Origin: Candidatus Bathyarchaeota archaeon
GTDB taxonomy: Archaea > Thermoproteota > Bathyarchaeia > Bathyarchaeales > Bathycorpusculaceae
Length of the DNA stretch: 6,451 bases
Reading direction: 5' to 3'
NCBI GenBank assembly: GCA_018396935.1
Contig: JAGTRA010000060.1
Location: 1-6,451, forward strand
Of the stretch, positions 1 through 5,695 are shown in pieces. The notes under the pieces were generated by a model. It was not told where the DNA came from. It ran no database searches and saw only the letters and a list, made by a program, of their open reading frames with translations. Both the position numbers and the translations under genes were made by a program. Position 1 is the stretch's first letter. The number at the start of each line of letters is the position of its first letter.

Positions 1-2
1 AC

Positions 3-101
3 TTAACCTCTGTTAGCTGGGAAATGCTTGAGAAAATAACACATAAGCCCATAGTAGTTATACGGATGAATTTAACGCTTAAGTGGAATCACAACGGTTA
101 A
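3..101 (+). CDS. Possible C-terminal tail of a convergent gene (partial, uncertain)
   Basis: A plus-strand frame is open from the window edge for 32 codons and ends at TAA (99-101), overlapping the 3' end of the minus-strand riboflavin kinase gene by 30 nt. The tail has a helix-like stretch (SWEMLEKI) followed by a strand-like stretch (KPIVVI), which resembles real protein, and its codons look like those of neighbouring genes. An open frame this short can easily arise by chance, and a competing minus-strand frame starting at ATG 50-52 is also open to the edge (MGLCVIFSS...) but lacks a ribosome binding site. No family can be assigned. I list it only as a candidate. Confidence 0.25.
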   Translation, partial: LTSVSWEMLEKITHKPIVVIRMNLTLKWNHNG

Positions 102-461
102 TACATCGCCATCCCTTAACCCAAGCCTTTCACGCAAATTTATTGGAGCTATAACCTCAATAATGTCAGAGGGGTATCCGGCGATTTCAGGCAGAATTAT
201 TGCACACTCAATTTCATCGATGTAGCATTTTATGCATTTACCGCGACAATAACCAGGCTCTGGCGTTATTTCAATCCAATCAGCTTGTTCAGGGTTATCC
301 CTCAAGGATAAGGGCCCATCAATTTTTATGTTCAAAGTTCCAGGGTACGGTTTAAAACCAAGTTTTTCTTCAATTTGACGCCTAACCCAAGGAAGCTTTA
401 GGAATTCAGAGCCCTTACCTAATCCTGAAAAAACTCTCCCCTTCACTGAAAGGGTCTTCAC
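72..461 (-). CDS. ribK: CTP-dependent archaeal riboflavin kinase (DUF120 family, RibK)
   Basis: This enzyme phosphorylates riboflavin to FMN using CTP rather than ATP, in the cytoplasm, the step before FAD synthesis. The 129-residue product matches the Methanocaldococcus MJ0056 type from end to end. It has the glycine-rich N-terminal motif GRVFSGLGKGSEF (8-20), the signature GFKPYPGTLNIK (35-46) with Thr42 and Asn44 at the positions known to bind Mg-nucleotide, and the C-terminal IEVIAPINLRERLGLRDGD (101-119). There is no fused N-terminal helix-turn-helix, so it is the enzyme form and not the RbkR regulator-kinase fusion. The start is GTG (459-461), overlapping the stop of the upstream gene as GTGA; an AAGGTGA motif 4 nt upstream supports this start. 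A cysteine cluster (C72, C76, C79, C86) lies in the central variable region and looks unusual. Identification is firm. Confidence 0.93.
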   Translation of the reverse strand: MKTLSVKGRVFSGLGKGSEFLKLPWVRRQIEEKLGFKPYPGTLNIKIDGPLSLRDNPEQADWIEITPEPGYCRGKCIKCYIDEIECAIILPEIAGYPSDIIEVIAPINLRERLGLRDGDVLTVVIPLKR

Positions 462-853
462 ACGTTCACCTTAACTCGTGAACTCTGATCTTTAAGCCAT
501 AATGCCACTTTCCTAAATAGCGGGTTTGAGGATACATTAATAATGGGCATTATAATCTTCTCTTTAGTCTCAATTACAGGCTGGTATTGAGACATAAGGG
601 CGTAAGCTACAAATGTCCAGTAAACTCGCTTATTCTCGATCAATTCCTTAGCCACAATCTCTGTAGAAGCAGGAAGTGGAAAGTATATGAAGGCGACACC
701 TTCAGCCCAATATAAACCGATAGGTTTTCCCCCAGCAATTATCGAGGTAAATCTTGCAAGTTCATCAAGGCTTGAAAAGTAATTCTCCTCCATAATTATT
801 ACTTCTTTAAATGGTTCAAACTTTATTTCAACCCCACTTTCAACCAAATACAT
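458..853 (-). CDS. Uncharacterised 131-residue protein, first gene of the unit with ribK
   Basis: I do not recognise a family. The protein has 131 residues and appears soluble: no signal peptide and no clear membrane helix. The layout suggests N-terminal strands (VEIKFEPFKEVII, 8-20), a helix (SSLDELARFTSII, 27-39), an aromatic strand pair (IGLYWAEGVAFIYFPLP, 45-61), a long helix (STEIVAKELIENKRVYWTFVAYAL, about 63-86) and a C-terminal strand-helix unit (IIMPIINVSS, then LFRKVALWLK). The mix suggests a small alpha/beta fold. It has no cysteines or obvious catalytic motif. Its TGA stop overlaps the ribK GTG start by 4 nt, so the two are probably co-translated and may be functionally linked. 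GGAGG lies only 2 nt before ATG (851-853); TTG at codon 3 (845-847) would have a spacing of 8 nt and is a possible alternative start. Reality of the gene is likely, but function is unknown. Confidence 0.75.
   Translation of the reverse strand: MYLVESGVEIKFEPFKEVIIMEENYFSSLDELARFTSIIAGGKPIGLYWAEGVAFIYFPLPASTEIVAKELIENKRVYWTFVAYALMSQYQPVIETKEKIIMPIINVSSNPLFRKVALWLKDQSSRVKVNV
466..472 (-). promoter_or_regulatory. Ribosome binding site of ribK (AAGGTGA)
   Basis: AAGGTGA lies inside the last codons of the preceding gene, 4 nt before the GTG start of ribK. It matches the 3' half of the archaeal SD complement, which naturally sits close to the start. It decides the GTG start and shows that ribK can be initiated independently as well as through the GTGA overlap. 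Confidence 0.7.
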
Positions 854-866
854 AGCCTCCAGGCTA
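851..866 (-). promoter_or_regulatory. Hairpin covering the ribosome binding site and start of the ribK-linked gene
   Basis: On the minus-strand RNA, UAGCC (862-866) can pair perfectly with GGCUA (853-857) around a UGGA loop. The stem and loop contain the GGAGG ribosome binding site (856-860) and the A of the AUG start (851-853). If it forms, it would limit initiation of the first gene in the ribK unit. The stem is only 5 bp, so it may be weak at high temperature. Confidence 0.4.
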
Positions 867-896
867 AACAGCCATTAGTTCTATAAGTGGGCAATG

Positions 897-908
897 TTTA
901 AAAATTTT
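897..908 (-). promoter_or_regulatory. Likely TATA/BRE promoter of the two-gene ribK unit
   Basis: Read on the minus strand this is AAAATTTTTAAA: an A-rich BRE-like stretch followed by a TATA-like TTTTTAAA. A start site about 25 nt downstream would fall near 875, leaving roughly 20 nt of leader before the ATG at 853 and including the SD hairpin. It separates this unit from the superoperon upstream. Confidence 0.5.
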
Positions 909-920
909 GAATAAAAATAG
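905..920 (-). terminator. T-rich stretch after pcc1, possible transcription terminator
   Basis: Just after the pcc1 stop the minus strand reads CTATTTTTATT and then continues into another T run. Archaeal termination commonly uses such T-rich tracts without a strong hairpin, and I see no stable stem here. It overlaps the proposed promoter of the next unit, so some read-through is possible. Confidence 0.35.
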
Positions 921-933
921 CCCCAGCCGATGC

Positions 934-1185
934 TCAATAGGCCTTAATTACGCTAAGAACCTTTGATATGGAGTATATCCATCTCAAATATGCGTTAATT
1001 GTCGCCCGTAAGGCAGTGGTGTCCTTTGCCTCAATAAACACAACTAGGGATAGATCATCTATGCTTAAGGAAACTCTTGAACGTGGCGTTGCTGGCTTTG
1101 CCGCCTCGGGAGCCAGAGCTCTAAAAATCGTCTCCAGCTCCTCCTTAGACTGGAAGTTTAAACGTAGCTTTGCATAAGCTTTCAT
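934..1185 (-). CDS. pcc1: KEOPS complex subunit Pcc1
   Basis: Pcc1 is the small dimer-forming subunit of KEOPS, which, with Kae1, Bud32 and Cgi121, transfers threonylcarbamoyl to A37 of ANN-decoding tRNAs (t6A). From the chosen start the protein has 83 residues. It opens with strand KAYAKLRLNF and helix EELETIFRALAPE, then the hallmark RSRVSLSIDDLSLVVFIEAK (35-54), followed by the helix DTTALRATINAYLRWIYSIS that makes the dimer interface. I place the start at ATG 1183-1185, which overlaps the Brix stop as ATGA and gives the usual short N-terminus. An in-frame ATG six codons upstream (1201-1203) would give 89 residues. Neither start has an SD motif, so translation probably depends on coupling to the Brix gene. 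It is the last gene of the superoperon. Confidence 0.88.
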   Translation of the reverse strand: MKAYAKLRLNFQSKEELETIFRALAPEAAKPATPRSRVSLSIDDLSLVVFIEAKDTTALRATINAYLRWIYSISKVLSVIKAY

Positions 1186-1739
1186 GGCTTTGTTAAATCC
1201 CATATTAAATGAGATATTCTAAATCTAGGACCTATCTCAACCATTTCTGGCATGAGATTAAAAGTCACAATTAAACCTTGTGATGTTTCCTTAACCAACA
1301 TTAAAGCATCAAAATCTTTCAGGTTTTCCCTAGAACTTACATAAGGAATACCAAAGAAATTAGAGAAGGCCTCCCTTAATTTTCTAGCTTCCTCAGAAAT
1401 CGTTTCTGACACATCAATAGCAATAGACTTTATTCGTCTACCCCTAGACATGGTTGTAAACTCACGTCTTAACTTCACACCCCTAATATATATTAGGGGA
1501 GGGAGGGGCTTCAATTTTCCACCTTCAAGCTCGAATAATTCCATCTTCCCAGGTCCACCCTTCCATCTATCGATAATTAGCAATTTCTCAGCGCCTAGTT
1601 CCATAGCTTTTTCAGCTAAATCGCTTAAACTCGATTTTCCACGATTTATCCTTATGGTTTTGGGAAAGGTGTGGGATAAATCCTTACAAAAGGTTCTTAT
1701 CGGCCTAGTTGGGCGTCTCGATGTTGTTATCAATATCAT
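1182..1739 (-). CDS. Archaeal Brix/IMP4-domain ribosome biogenesis protein
   Basis: The Brix family assists assembly of ribosomal RNA and early ribosomal particles; eukaryotic relatives include Imp4, Rpf1 and Brx1, while archaea carry short single-domain versions. The 185-residue product starts with MILITTSRRPTRPIRTFCKD, the typical first strand and conserved Thr-Ser-Arg-Arg-Pro element, followed by INRGKSSLSDL (31-41). The central part has AEKLLIIDRWKGGPGKMELF (50-69) and IRGVKLRREF (85-94), and the C-terminus has the family hallmark EIGPRFRISH (168-177). The start is ATG (1737-1739), with GAAGG 5 nt upstream overlapping the stop of the L37Ae gene, so the two are tightly coupled. Its end overlaps pcc1 as ATGA. 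A perfect 20-bp palindrome lies within its coding sequence. Confidence 0.9.
   Translation of the reverse strand: MILITTSRRPTRPIRTFCKDLSHTFPKTIRINRGKSSLSDLAEKAMELGAEKLLIIDRWKGGPGKMELFELEGGKLKPLPPLIYIRGVKLRREFTTMSRGRRIKSIAIDVSETISEEARKLREAFSNFFGIPYVSSRENLKDFDALMLVKETSQGLIVTFNLMPEMVEIGPRFRISHLIWDLTKP
1480..1499. repeat. Perfect 20-bp palindrome inside the Brix gene
   Basis: CCCCTAATATATATTAGGGG reads the same on both strands with no mismatch. It encodes Pro-Leu-Ile-Tyr-Ile-Arg-Gly of the Brix protein. In RNA it could form an 8-bp stem with a short loop, and in DNA it could be a dimer-binding operator or a TATA-containing site. The surrounding protein segment is ordinary for the family, so coincidence is possible. 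Confidence 0.85.
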
Positions 1740-1748
1740 TTCTGCCTT

Positions 1749-2024
1749 CTATACTTCCTCCGCCGCAGCGCCCTTAGCAACCCGCCTAGCTATTGTCCCA
1801 ATCTTTGTTGAAGGGGCATAGGCTCCGCCTGTAAAGGTGTATCCGCATTTTTTACACGTCCAAACACCTACGCTTACTCGCTTAACTCTGAGAAGACCAC
1901 ATCGAGGACACAGGTGATCTTTTCGAAGCTCAGTAATTATCTTGATGTAGCGTTTCCTAACGGTAGCGCCATATCTAGCTCCTAAACCCCTCGCAGGCCC
2001 AACTTTTTTAGTTTTTCCTCCCAT
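1749..2024 (-). CDS. rpl37ae: Large-subunit ribosomal protein L37Ae (eL43)
   Basis: This is a small zinc-ribbon protein of the archaeal/eukaryotic 50S/60S subunit, absent from bacteria. The 91 residues begin with the basic RNA-binding segment GGKTKKVGPARGLGARYGAT (2-21), then RKRYIKIITEL, and a four-cysteine zinc ribbon: CPRC (39-42) and CKKC (57-60). The segment FTGGAYAPST (64-73) and a short basic C-terminus end the protein. Length and motifs fit the family. ATG (2022-2024) overlaps the Rrp42 stop by one base (TAATG), with GGTGGAG 6 nt upstream. Nine nt separate it from the Brix gene. In many archaea a tiny rpoP gene follows L37Ae; none fits here. Confidence 0.96.
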   Translation of the reverse strand: MGGKTKKVGPARGLGARYGATVRKRYIKIITELRKDHLCPRCGLLRVKRVSVGVWTCKKCGYTFTGGAYAPSTKIGTIARRVAKGAAAEEV

Positions 2025-2824
2025 TACTTACTCCACCCAAGTTTCCTTCTAATTTCTACAGCCTTCTCCCTAGCTATTTGTATTGCTTCAAATACCTGTT
2101 TTGGCGTGAAGTAGCCTCCCCCACCCTTTTGAATAGCACATATATTCCCTTGATTGTCGGTTGTTATTGTAATTCTAGCATCCATTATTTGTTCTTCCTC
2201 TAGCCATGGATCTACTACCAGTTGATCATTTATCTTAGCCAATGTAACCGCAACCGGATGATTATTTATCGGTAATGGAGTGTAGCCCGGCTTTATTTTT
2301 ATTTCGCCTCCTTCAACCTCGTAATTAAAGACTTTTGTATTAATTAGAGCAGCCAAAGCCGCCAAGGCAGAGGCATCAATTAAGTTACCGTCATGGTTGA
2401 GGACGTAGATATCTACAAAGAGCACCAGGACTTTTTTCCCAGGTTCAATGCAAAGTTTTTCAAGGTCTATGGCATTTGACTCCCGTATGCCTCTATCCAC
2501 CACACGAGCTAACTCGATGGCGTTTTCATCCGGCGGACCTGGTTCAAATGTGGGAGAAGCTAAAGGCACCAACTCGGCATTAACCGTAAGCACACCCTCA
2601 TTAGGGGTGTCTGGGAATGGCTGTCCAAACTCTATTTTAACACCAGCCATGACTTCGGTTTTTCCCAATAGGACCCTAGCTGAGCCCTCGGCCTTCTCAA
2701 TGATCCCCTGCTCAACTCTTATTTCCCGGTAATCACGTAAACCTCTTCCATCTAGCCTCTTGCCCTTAGAAATCAATTGGGAAATCTGCTGCTGCTTAAG
2801 CCTAACAACCGTTGTTGATGTCAT
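2024..2824 (-). CDS. rrp42: Exosome RNase PH-like subunit Rrp42
   Basis: Rrp42 pairs with Rrp41 to form the hexameric ring of the archaeal exosome, which degrades and tails RNA. Rrp42 lacks the phosphorolytic site itself but is needed for ring assembly and RNA positioning. The 266 residues have the family layout: an N-terminal helix with [19 protein letters not shown] (22-40), [10 protein letters not shown] (107-116), [15 protein letters not shown] (138-152), [10 protein letters not shown] (185-194) and DPWLEEE (205-211), then a C-terminal helix. The length is normal for an archaeal Rrp42. The ATG start overlaps the Rrp41 stop as ATGA and is preceded by a strong AAGGAGGT. The overlap with Rrp41 suits two subunits made in equal amounts. 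Confidence 0.96.
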   Translation of the reverse strand: MTSTTVVRLKQQQISQLISKGKRLDGRGLRDYREIRVEQGIIEKAEGSARVLLGKTEVMAGVKIEFGQPFPDTPNEGVLTVNAELVPLASPTFEPGPPDENAIELARVVDRGIRESNAIDLEKLCIEPGKKVLVLFVDIYVLNHDGNLIDASALAALAALINTKVFNYEVEGGEIKIKPGYTPLPINNHPVAVTLAKINDQLVVDPWLEEEQIMDARITITTDNQGNICAIQKGGGGYFTPKQVFEAIQIAREKAVEIRRKLGWSK

Positions 2825-3555
2825 TCTTCAACCTCCTTAACGCTTACGTACCTCGCTTTTAAGGCTTCCCTCTGCATATTATATATTTTCTTACAGCCCT
2901 CAATAGCAAGGCTCACAGCCTTCTCAAATTCTTCAGGCGTCAGGTTTCCATCCATCTGCAACAGGGTTATAGCATCTAGGTTAGGCATGTAAGCTAAGGG
3001 TAAATCGGCTTCTCCAACTTTATCTTCAACATCCATTAAGTCTAAAACGATAGTTCCATCAACCTTTCCAACAGAGCATGCTGCCACTAGATCACGCATA
3101 GGTATTCCTGCATCAGCTAAAGCTAATGAGGCAACAGTTATGCTAGCGCATCGCGTTCCGCCATCAGCCTGTAGAACCTCAATAAAGACGTCTGTAGCTG
3201 TTCTGGGATAATATTCTAGGAAAATAGCAGGCTCTAAAGCTTCTCGAATAACTTTTGATAACTCTATTTCTCTTCTACTTGGCGCTGGAGACTTACGCTC
3301 CTGAACTGAAAATGGAGCCATATGATATCTGCAGCGTAAAACCATACGGTCTGGAAGTGCTAAATGCTTTGGATGCAGTTCTTTCGGCCCATATACTGCT
3401 GCTAAAATTTTATTTTTCCCCTGCTCTATGTAGGCTGAGCCATCAGCGTTAGCTAGAACACCCACCTCAATCTTTATAGGTCTAAGCTCATCAGGTTTTC
3501 TTCCATCCAGCCTTAAACCCTTTTCATCAATGAGTCTCTCCGGTTTAGAACTCAA
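2821..3555 (-). CDS. rrp41: Exosome catalytic subunit Rrp41 (RNase PH family)
   Basis: Rrp41 holds the phosphate-dependent 3'-5' exoribonuclease and tailing site of the archaeal exosome, forming a trimer of dimers with Rrp42. The 244 residues begin with [15 protein letters not shown] (13-27). [21 protein letters not shown] (86-106) is the RNA-binding arginine region. [11 protein letters not shown] (128-138) is the phosphate-binding loop, and [11 protein letters not shown] (176-186) carries Asp178 and Asp184, the latter matching the catalytic Asp182 of the Sulfolobus enzyme. All expected active residues are present. The start is TTG (3553-3555), directly after the Rrp4 TAA, with AAGGAGGT 8 nt upstream; no ATG offers a better N-terminus. 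Its end overlaps rrp42. Its identity is certain; only the first codon is predicted. Confidence 0.96.
   Translation of the reverse strand: MSSKPERLIDEKGLRLDGRKPDELRPIKIEVGVLANADGSAYIEQGKNKILAAVYGPKELHPKHLALPDRMVLRCRYHMAPFSVQERKSPAPSRREIELSKVIREALEPAIFLEYYPRTATDVFIEVLQADGGTRCASITVASLALADAGIPMRDLVAACSVGKVDGTIVLDLMDVEDKVGEADLPLAYMPNLDAITLLQMDGNLTPEEFEKAVSLAIEGCKKIYNMQREALKARYVSVKEVEE
2831..2838 (-). promoter_or_regulatory. Strong ribosome binding site of rrp42 (AAGGAGGT)
   Basis: A near-complete SD sequence lies within the last codons of rrp41, 6 nt before the rrp42 ATG. It allows independent initiation in addition to the ATGA coupling. Confidence 0.8.
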
Positions 3556-4257
3556 TTATGTCAACCTCCTTCTTTCTTTCTCCATTTTAATCATTTGGAA
3601 AATGCGATCCGTCAAACCTGAAACATGAGACTCTTCCTCAATCTTACGAATAGCCATAATAGCTAATTCCTCGTCTTCCGGACTTTTTCCAGTAACTAGG
3701 ATAACACCATTTTGGCCTAAAATTATGTGGCAACCAGTCTCCTGCTTCAGCATGGATATCATGGAGCCCTTTTTCCCTATCACCCGCGGTATCTTTGTAG
3801 GAGTTATTTTAACTATTTGACCCTTAGTTATCTTCCCCATACCAGGTTCGTCAACACCGAGGAATGGAGGCTGAGTCCTATCATAGGCAATTATTTTAGC
3901 CAATATTAAGTCTCCCACATCAAGGATTTTCGTAAGTTCATCTTTTTGAGGCTTAAAAGGTCTTTTAATAACCTCTGAAACCCTTAACATAGCTAAGTAA
4001 GGCGCATTTATATCAACAGCCCATCCGCTAAATCCTACTTCGACAACCGTGCCTATAACAGTATCACCCACCTTTGGGACGTAAAAAGCCCTTAAAGCTA
4101 CAACATTCACCCTATTATCTTGATACTCCACTAAGCCTATTCGAGCGGCATAAATTCGATTATTTTCCCTATAGACGTTCTCCCCAGCTATGTAATCACC
4201 CTCAGCTATGAGATCCCCAGGTACAACAAGTTGTCTTCTCTCAAAAAATTTTGGCAA
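3556..4257 (-). CDS. rrp4: Exosome RNA-binding cap protein Rrp4 (S1 and KH domains)
   Basis: Rrp4 sits on top of the Rrp41-Rrp42 ring and guides RNA into the pore. The 233 residues show the three expected parts. The N-terminal domain (about 1-60) has VVPGDLIAEGDY (11-22). The S1 fold (about 62-125) has VGDTVIGTVVEVGFSGWAVD. The KH domain (about 145-215) has GQIVKITPTKIPRVIGKKGS (146-165), where GKKG (161-164) is the RNA-contacting loop. The C-terminus is a basic helix. The start is TTG (4255-4257), with AGGAGGT 6 nt upstream; it gives the normal N-terminus a few residues before the VVPGD motif. The TAA stop is directly followed by the TTG of rrp41. No gene for the alternative cap protein Csl4 is present here. 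Confidence 0.95.
   Translation of the reverse strand: MPKFFERRQLVVPGDLIAEGDYIAGENVYRENNRIYAARIGLVEYQDNRVNVVALRAFYVPKVGDTVIGTVVEVGFSGWAVDINAPYLAMLRVSEVIKRPFKPQKDELTKILDVGDLILAKIIAYDRTQPPFLGVDEPGMGKITKGQIVKITPTKIPRVIGKKGSMISMLKQETGCHIILGQNGVILVTGKSPEDEELAIMAIRKIEEESHVSGLTDRIFQMIKMEKERRRLT
3564..3571 (-). promoter_or_regulatory. Ribosome binding site supporting a TTG start of rrp41
   Basis: AAGGAGGT lies within the last rrp4 codons, 8 nt before TTG at 3553-3555. There is no in-frame ATG or GTG close by, so this site decides the unusual start. Confidence 0.75.
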
Positions 4258-4263
4258 GACTAA

Positions 4264-4270
4264 ACCTCCT
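4264..4270 (-). promoter_or_regulatory. Ribosome binding site supporting a TTG start of rrp4
   Basis: AGGAGGT overlaps the SBDS stop codon (TAG, 4269-4271) and lies 6 nt before TTG 4255-4257. It is one of the strongest sites in the window and pairs with a weak start codon. Confidence 0.75.
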
Positions 4271-4955
4271 ATACGGCTTTAACTTCAGCAGCACCCTTAG
4301 TAGCTTTTCCAATTTTATCAAGGAAGGGCCCATATAGCCCAGCTGGCATCTCAAGAACGCCCTGCCATGACCCATCTGAACGCCACTCTTCATGCTTTAT
4401 TGTTCCATAAGCCTTTAGAACTGAGTAAACTTTAGCAGCATACTCCGCAGGTATTCTGACGCTTACGGATACCTGCTCCATTTTAAGGGGTAGAATTTGT
4501 CTTAGAAGCTTTACAACTTCACGAGCTTGCTCCTCAGCAGGCTTAAAGGGATCTATCGAGTAATGAATTTGCTCCATCGCCTGCTCTATCCGCATTGGTG
4601 GATGCGGCAAATTTGTTCGAGGATCAACACAGTTCTTAGAGATAAAGTCTATTATTTGCCTTCGCTTATCCTCTATCATCTTCCTCCTCTGCTCTGTAGT
4701 TAGATGCAATATACCCTTTTTGAGGATGACATCAGCCACTTTTAGAGGGTCGGTTGTTCCAAATGCCTTTCTGAGACTTTCCTCAGAGACTTTTGTCCCC
4801 TTATTAGCGTCAGAGAATATTGTCTCAGTTACTAGAACCTCTGTGATCGATGAAAGTTTTCCAAGCCTATAATCTAAGGCTTTATCCGGCTTAACTAGAA
4901 TTTCGAAGTGTTCATTACCTCTACTAATTCGGGCAATAGTGTATTTCTCGCTCAT
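4269..4955 (-). CDS. sdo1: Ribosome maturation protein SBDS (Sdo1)
   Basis: SBDS is the archaeal counterpart of the Shwachman-Bodian-Diamond protein, which in eukaryotes works with EFL1 to release eIF6 from the large subunit; archaea probably use it in 50S maturation too. The 228 residues match the usual three-domain length. The N-terminal FYSH domain (about 1-85) has IFSDANKGTKVS (46-57). The helical middle domain has ISKNCVDPRTNLPHPPMRIE (105-124). The ferredoxin-like C-terminal domain has KHEEWRSDGSWQGVLEMPAG (187-206). The ATG start is at 4953-4955, 14 nt after psmA ends; the leader has only a weak GTGA-like match to an SD. The end overlaps the rrp4 ribosome binding site. Confidence 0.95.
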   Translation of the reverse strand: MSEKYTIARISRGNEHFEILVKPDKALDYRLGKLSSITEVLVTETIFSDANKGTKVSEESLRKAFGTTDPLKVADVILKKGILHLTTEQRRKMIEDKRRQIIDFISKNCVDPRTNLPHPPMRIEQAMEQIHYSIDPFKPAEEQAREVVKLLRQILPLKMEQVSVSVRIPAEYAAKVYSVLKAYGTIKHEEWRSDGSWQGVLEMPAGLYGPFLDKIGKATKGAAEVKAV

Positions 4956-4969
4956 CTACTTCACTTACT

Positions 4970-5692
4970 CTATGCTACTCTACTCATATACTCAGCTACT
5001 TTTTGATCGGGAAGCATCTCCATTTTCCGTGTAGCAGATGGAATAACTGCTATCTTAATTCTAGGCTGCAGCTGCCTAGCTTCAAGAGCCTTCACTAAAC
5101 ATTTTACGCCTAACTGAATAGCCTCATCTAATGTCAGGTTATCTCGATACTCCTCTTTGAGAATCTTCATTACAACCTCTCTTCCAGCACCTACAGTAGC
5201 AGCCTTATGACCTTTATAAGTGCCGCTTGGATGCGTCATGAAAACTCTATTTCCAGTTTTATCTACACCTCCAAAAATAAGGGACACACCAAAAGGCCTA
5301 ACACCAGCATGTTGAGTGTATAACTGCTGTATGTCACATATACGCTTAGTTAAAACTTCAACATCAATTGGTTCATCATAAGTAAGCCTATTACTTTGAG
5401 CATATATCCTCGCCTGATCAATTAAAACTCTAGCGTCTGAACTTAAGCCAACAATAGCCACACCTACGTGATCATCAATTTTAAATATTTTCCAAGAGGA
5501 TTCAGCCTCCTCCAAAGGTTCAATAGTCTCCTCCGCTCCTAAAACAACCCCTTCAGGACACTTTATCCCCAAGATGGTGGCTCCACGATTCACAAGTTCC
5601 ATAGCATATTCAACCTGAAAGAGCCTCCCATCTGGGGAAAAAACAGTTATTGCACGATCATAGGCTCCAGGAGCCGCAAACACTGACACCAA
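4970..5692 (-). CDS. psmA: Proteasome subunit alpha
   Basis: This subunit forms the outer seven-membered rings of the 20S proteasome, which gate the entry of unfolded proteins and dock the PAN or Cdc48 ATPase. The 240 residues include the alpha signature YDRAITVFSPDGRLFQVEYA (11-30), RGATILGIKCPEGVVLGAEE (36-55), and SSWKIFKIDDHVG (65-77), whose Lys68 corresponds to the pocket lysine (Thermoplasma Lys66) that binds ATPase tails. As expected, it lacks a catalytic N-terminal threonine. No psmB is present in the window. The drawn start is TTG (5690-5692), 3 nt after AAGGTGA. GTG at 5687-5689 or 5681-5683 is also possible; the last would give MFAAPGAYDR, placing the Tyr-Asp-Arg gate motif at residues 8-10 as in Thermoplasma. 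It is the first gene of the superoperon. Confidence 0.95.
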   Translation of the reverse strand: MVSVFAAPGAYDRAITVFSPDGRLFQVEYAMELVNRGATILGIKCPEGVVLGAEETIEPLEEAESSWKIFKIDDHVGVAIVGLSSDARVLIDQARIYAQSNRLTYDEPIDVEVLTKRICDIQQLYTQHAGVRPFGVSLIFGGVDKTGNRVFMTHPSGTYKGHKAATVGAGREVVMKILKEEYRDNLTLDEAIQLGVKCLVKALEARQLQPRIKIAVIPSATRKMEMLPDQKVAEYMSRVA

Positions 5693-5695
5693 ACA

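Noticed and set aside
1496..1508. G-rich run GGGGAGGGAGGGG as a possible G-quadruplex
   Set aside because: Only three G-runs are present, one fewer than needed for an intramolecular quadruplex, and it lies in ordinary Brix coding sequence.
1450..1821. Long plus-strand frame opposite the Brix and L37Ae genes
   Set aside because: It lies antisense to two well-identified genes, and its product has no recognisable domain; it mirrors the codon structure of the opposite strand. The same applies to the plus-strand frames opposite pcc1, rrp42, rrp41 and rrp4, and to the minus-strand frame opposite the DUF2096 gene.
5663..5675. Inverted repeat GGCTCC-A-GGAGCC near the psmA start
   Set aside because: It arises from the codons for Ala-Pro-Gly-Ala, a common N-terminal sequence here, and the one-base centre makes a poor RNA hairpin. 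A regulatory role cannot be supported.
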